NCBI GenBank assembly: GCA_041485845.1
Contig: JBGPKH010000166.1
Coordinates: forward strand, 1 to 14,803
Length of the DNA stretch: 14,803 nt
Source of the DNA: OMOG01 sp041485845
Lineage (GTDB): Bacteria; Acidobacteriota; Terriglobia; Bryobacterales; Bryobacteraceae
Direction: 5' to 3'
Shown here piece after piece: positions 13,449 to 14,803 of the stretch. Position 1 is the stretch's first letter. Every line of letters begins with the position of its first letter. Position numbers and translations under genes: made by a program. The notes under the pieces are model-generated. The model made no database searches, had not been told where the DNA came from, and saw only the letters and a list, made by a program, of their open reading frames with translations.

Positions 13449-14512
13449 TAGCCCAGTTTCTCCAGCACCGCTCCGGTCACTTCTTCGGTGCTGCTCTTCC
13501 CGCCCAGGTCCGGGGTGCGCACCTTGCCCTCCGCCAGCACCGCGGCCACCGCCGCTTCCACCGCGCGCGCCGCCTCGTCCATCCGCAGATGGTCGAGCAT
13601 CATGGCCCCGCTCAGAATCGTCGCCAGGGGATTCACCACGCCTTTCCCCGCGATATCCGGCGCCGACCCGTGGACCGGCTCGAACATCGAAGGATAGCGC
13701 CGCAGCGGGTCGAGATTGGCGCTGGCCGCCAGCCCCATGCTGCCGATGATGATGGCCGAAATGTCGCTCAGAATGTCGCAGAACAGGTTCGACCCCACCA
13801 CCACGTCGAAGCTCTCCGGCCGCCGGATGAAATTCATGGCCGCCGCATCCACCAGCAGCGACTCCGTTCCGATGTCCGGAAACTCGCGCGCCACCTCGTC
13901 GAAGGTGCGGTCCCACAGCACCATGCTGTAGCCCTGCGCGTTGGATTTCGTAATCGACGTCACGCGCCTCTTCTTATTGCGGCTGGCCGCCAGCTCAAAG
14001 GCGAAGCGCACGATGCGCTCGATGCCACGGCGCGTAAAGACCGAGGTCTGGATGGCCACCTCCTCCGGCTGCAGGTGGTACACGAACCCGCCCACCTGCG
14101 CGTATTCGCCTTCCGTGTTCTCGCGCACCACCACAAAATCGATGTCTCCGCCCCGCGCCTTGGCGAGCGGCGACTGGACCCCCGGGTAGAGATACGCGGG
14201 CCGCACGTTGGCATACTGGTCGAACGCGCGGCGGATGGGCAGCAGGAGGCCGTTCAGCGTGGTGTGGTCCGGAATCTCGGGATGCCCGACGGCCCCCAGG
14301 AGAATCGCGTCGCAGGGCTGCAACAGGTCGATGGCGCCGGCCGGCATCATGCGGCCCCAGCGAAAGAAGTGCTCCGCGCCCCATTCGAAGTCCTGAAACG
14401 CAAAGGTCACCTGATGTTTTTTCCCGATCCGCTCCAGGACCCGCTTGGTCTGCGGGACGACCTCGATTCCCACGCCGTCGCCGGCAATCACCGCGATCGT
14501 AAATGTTTTCAT
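13448..14512 (-). CDS. Tartrate/D-malate dehydrogenase-like oxidative decarboxylase
   Basis: This belongs to the isocitrate/isopropylmalate dehydrogenase superfamily, which oxidises and decarboxylates beta-hydroxy acids with NAD and a divalent metal. The 354-residue product matches E. coli DmlA and TtuC in length and motifs: IAGDGVGIEVVPQTKRVLE (9-27), PDHTTLNGLLLPIRRAFDQY (81-100), NVRPAYLYPGVQSPL (102-116) and DIDFVVVRENTEGEY (123-137). Tyr137 and Lys189 (TKSN) are the expected catalytic pair; Asp222, Asp246 and Asp250 the metal ligands. FEPVHGSAPDIAGKG follows at 277-291. Residue 245 is Cys where the family almost always has Gly (NLFCDILSD). The FDQYANVRP segment favours tartrate/D-malate over isopropylmalate, but the substrate is not settled. 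Its stop overlaps the murJ start by one base. The ATG at 14512 has only a weak ribosome site. Confidence 0.87.
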   Translation of the reverse strand: MKTFTIAVIAGDGVGIEVVPQTKRVLERIGKKHQVTFAFQDFEWGAEHFFRWGRMMPAGAIDLLQPCDAILLGAVGHPEIPDHTTLNGLLLPIRRAFDQYANVRPAYLYPGVQSPLAKARGGDIDFVVVRENTEGEYAQVGGFVYHLQPEEVAIQTSVFTRRGIERIVRFAFELAASRNKKRRVTSITKSNAQGYSMVLWDRTFDEVAREFPDIGTESLLVDAAAMNFIRRPESFDVVVGSNLFCDILSDISAIIIGSMGLAASANLDPLRRYPSMFEPVHGSAPDIAGKGVVNPLATILSGAMMLDHLRMDEAARAVEAAVAAVLAEGKVRTPDLGGKSSTEEVTGAVLEKLG

Positions 14513-14803
14513 TGGCTCGAAGACAATTCTACCGCCTGGCGACCTCAGTCCACGGCCTCGACCTATGGGCGTTAGAACAAGGCCGGTCGCAGACGATGAA
14601 GCGGATCCCTGCCAGCGCGCATACATCGCAGAACGCCGTTTGCGGCACGGCACGCCCACATCAATGAAGGTCCGCAGCTTCGGCGCGATTGTTTCCGGGT
14701 CGACGACAATCCGGAACTTGGTACTTCAGTCAACGTATCGCCAACCCAATCGTAGTATCGTCAGGTCACGATGCAGAAACCCTACCTCGCAGCCGCAACT
14801 CGG
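14513..14803. other. Right-edge region without a recognisable gene
   Basis: No convincing gene is seen in these 291 bases. On the minus strand a short open stretch after a stop reads FRIVVDPETIAPKLRTFIDVG, but it lacks a start codon and runs into the dehydrogenase frame; it may be chance or a remnant. On the plus strand an ATG at 14771 opens a frame (MQKPYLAAATR) that reaches the window edge. It could be the start of a divergent gene, but eleven codons are too few to judge and no good ribosome site precedes it. No tRNA or terminator is apparent. Confidence 0.4.
14526..14552 (-). promoter_or_regulatory. Candidate promoter of the dehydrogenase-murJ pair
   Basis: On the minus strand TAGAAT (14531-14526) matches a sigma-70 -10 box at five of six positions. 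TGGACT (14552-14547) is a four-of-six -35 box with a short 15-base spacer. Transcription would start only a few bases before the ATG at 14512, giving a nearly leaderless message, which suits the weak ribosome site. Tentative. Confidence 0.25.

Noticed and set aside
13449..13916. N-terminal extension of the murJ frame upstream of 13448
   Set aside because: This stretch is out of frame inside the dehydrogenase gene, has no MurJ character, and the GTG at 13448 gives the normal N-terminus.
14513..14659. N-terminal extension of the dehydrogenase to the GTG at 14659
   Set aside because: The added residues are Arg/Ser/Gly-rich and unrelated to the family, which starts with a few residues before the IAGDGVG-like loop as given by the ATG at 14512.

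Overview
The window is a flagellar assembly locus from a GC-rich diderm bacterium. FlgA, FlgH and FlgI (P- and L-ring proteins) imply an outer membrane. Gene order, the high GC content and the style of the FliK, FlgF and FlgD proteins recall Acidobacteriota of the Solibacter/Bryobacter type. That placement is an inference from sequence impression, not from a search.

Positions 1 to about 7010 are a tightly packed minus-strand operon. Read in transcription order it is fliK, an unrecognised 165-residue gene, flgD, flgE, fliN, fliO, fliP, fliQ and fliR; fliR runs off the left edge. It encodes hook-length control, hook cap and hook protein, one C-ring component, and the FliO/P/Q/R core of the flagellar type III export gate. 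Several neighbours overlap by 4 to 25 nt. No fliL or fliM lies between flgE and fliN, where many bacteria keep them.

From about 7125 to 11708 a divergent plus-strand operon encodes flgF, flgG, flgA, flgH, flgI and a short flgJ: distal rod, P-ring chaperone, L-ring, P-ring and rod-assembly factor. Most junctions are 4-nt overlaps or gaps of a few bases. The exception is flgF-flgG, where about six copies of an 18-bp tandem repeat begin at the flgF stop codon. Both operons must be expressed from the short interval between fliK and flgF or from nearby sequence.

From 11862 to 14512 two minus-strand genes converge on the flagellar operon. They are a tartrate/D-malate dehydrogenase-like enzyme, followed with a one-base stop/start overlap by murJ, the lipid II flippase. 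The last 290 bases hold no recognisable gene.

Most of the window is conventional. The points worth a second look are the unrecognised protein between fliK and flgD (with a C8 tract), the minimal FlgD beside it, the 18-bp repeat arrays (flgF-flgG, and a two-copy one in the fliR end), a FlgH without a lipobox cysteine, a FlgI with a single cysteine, and the Gly-to-Cys change in the metal-site loop of the dehydrogenase.
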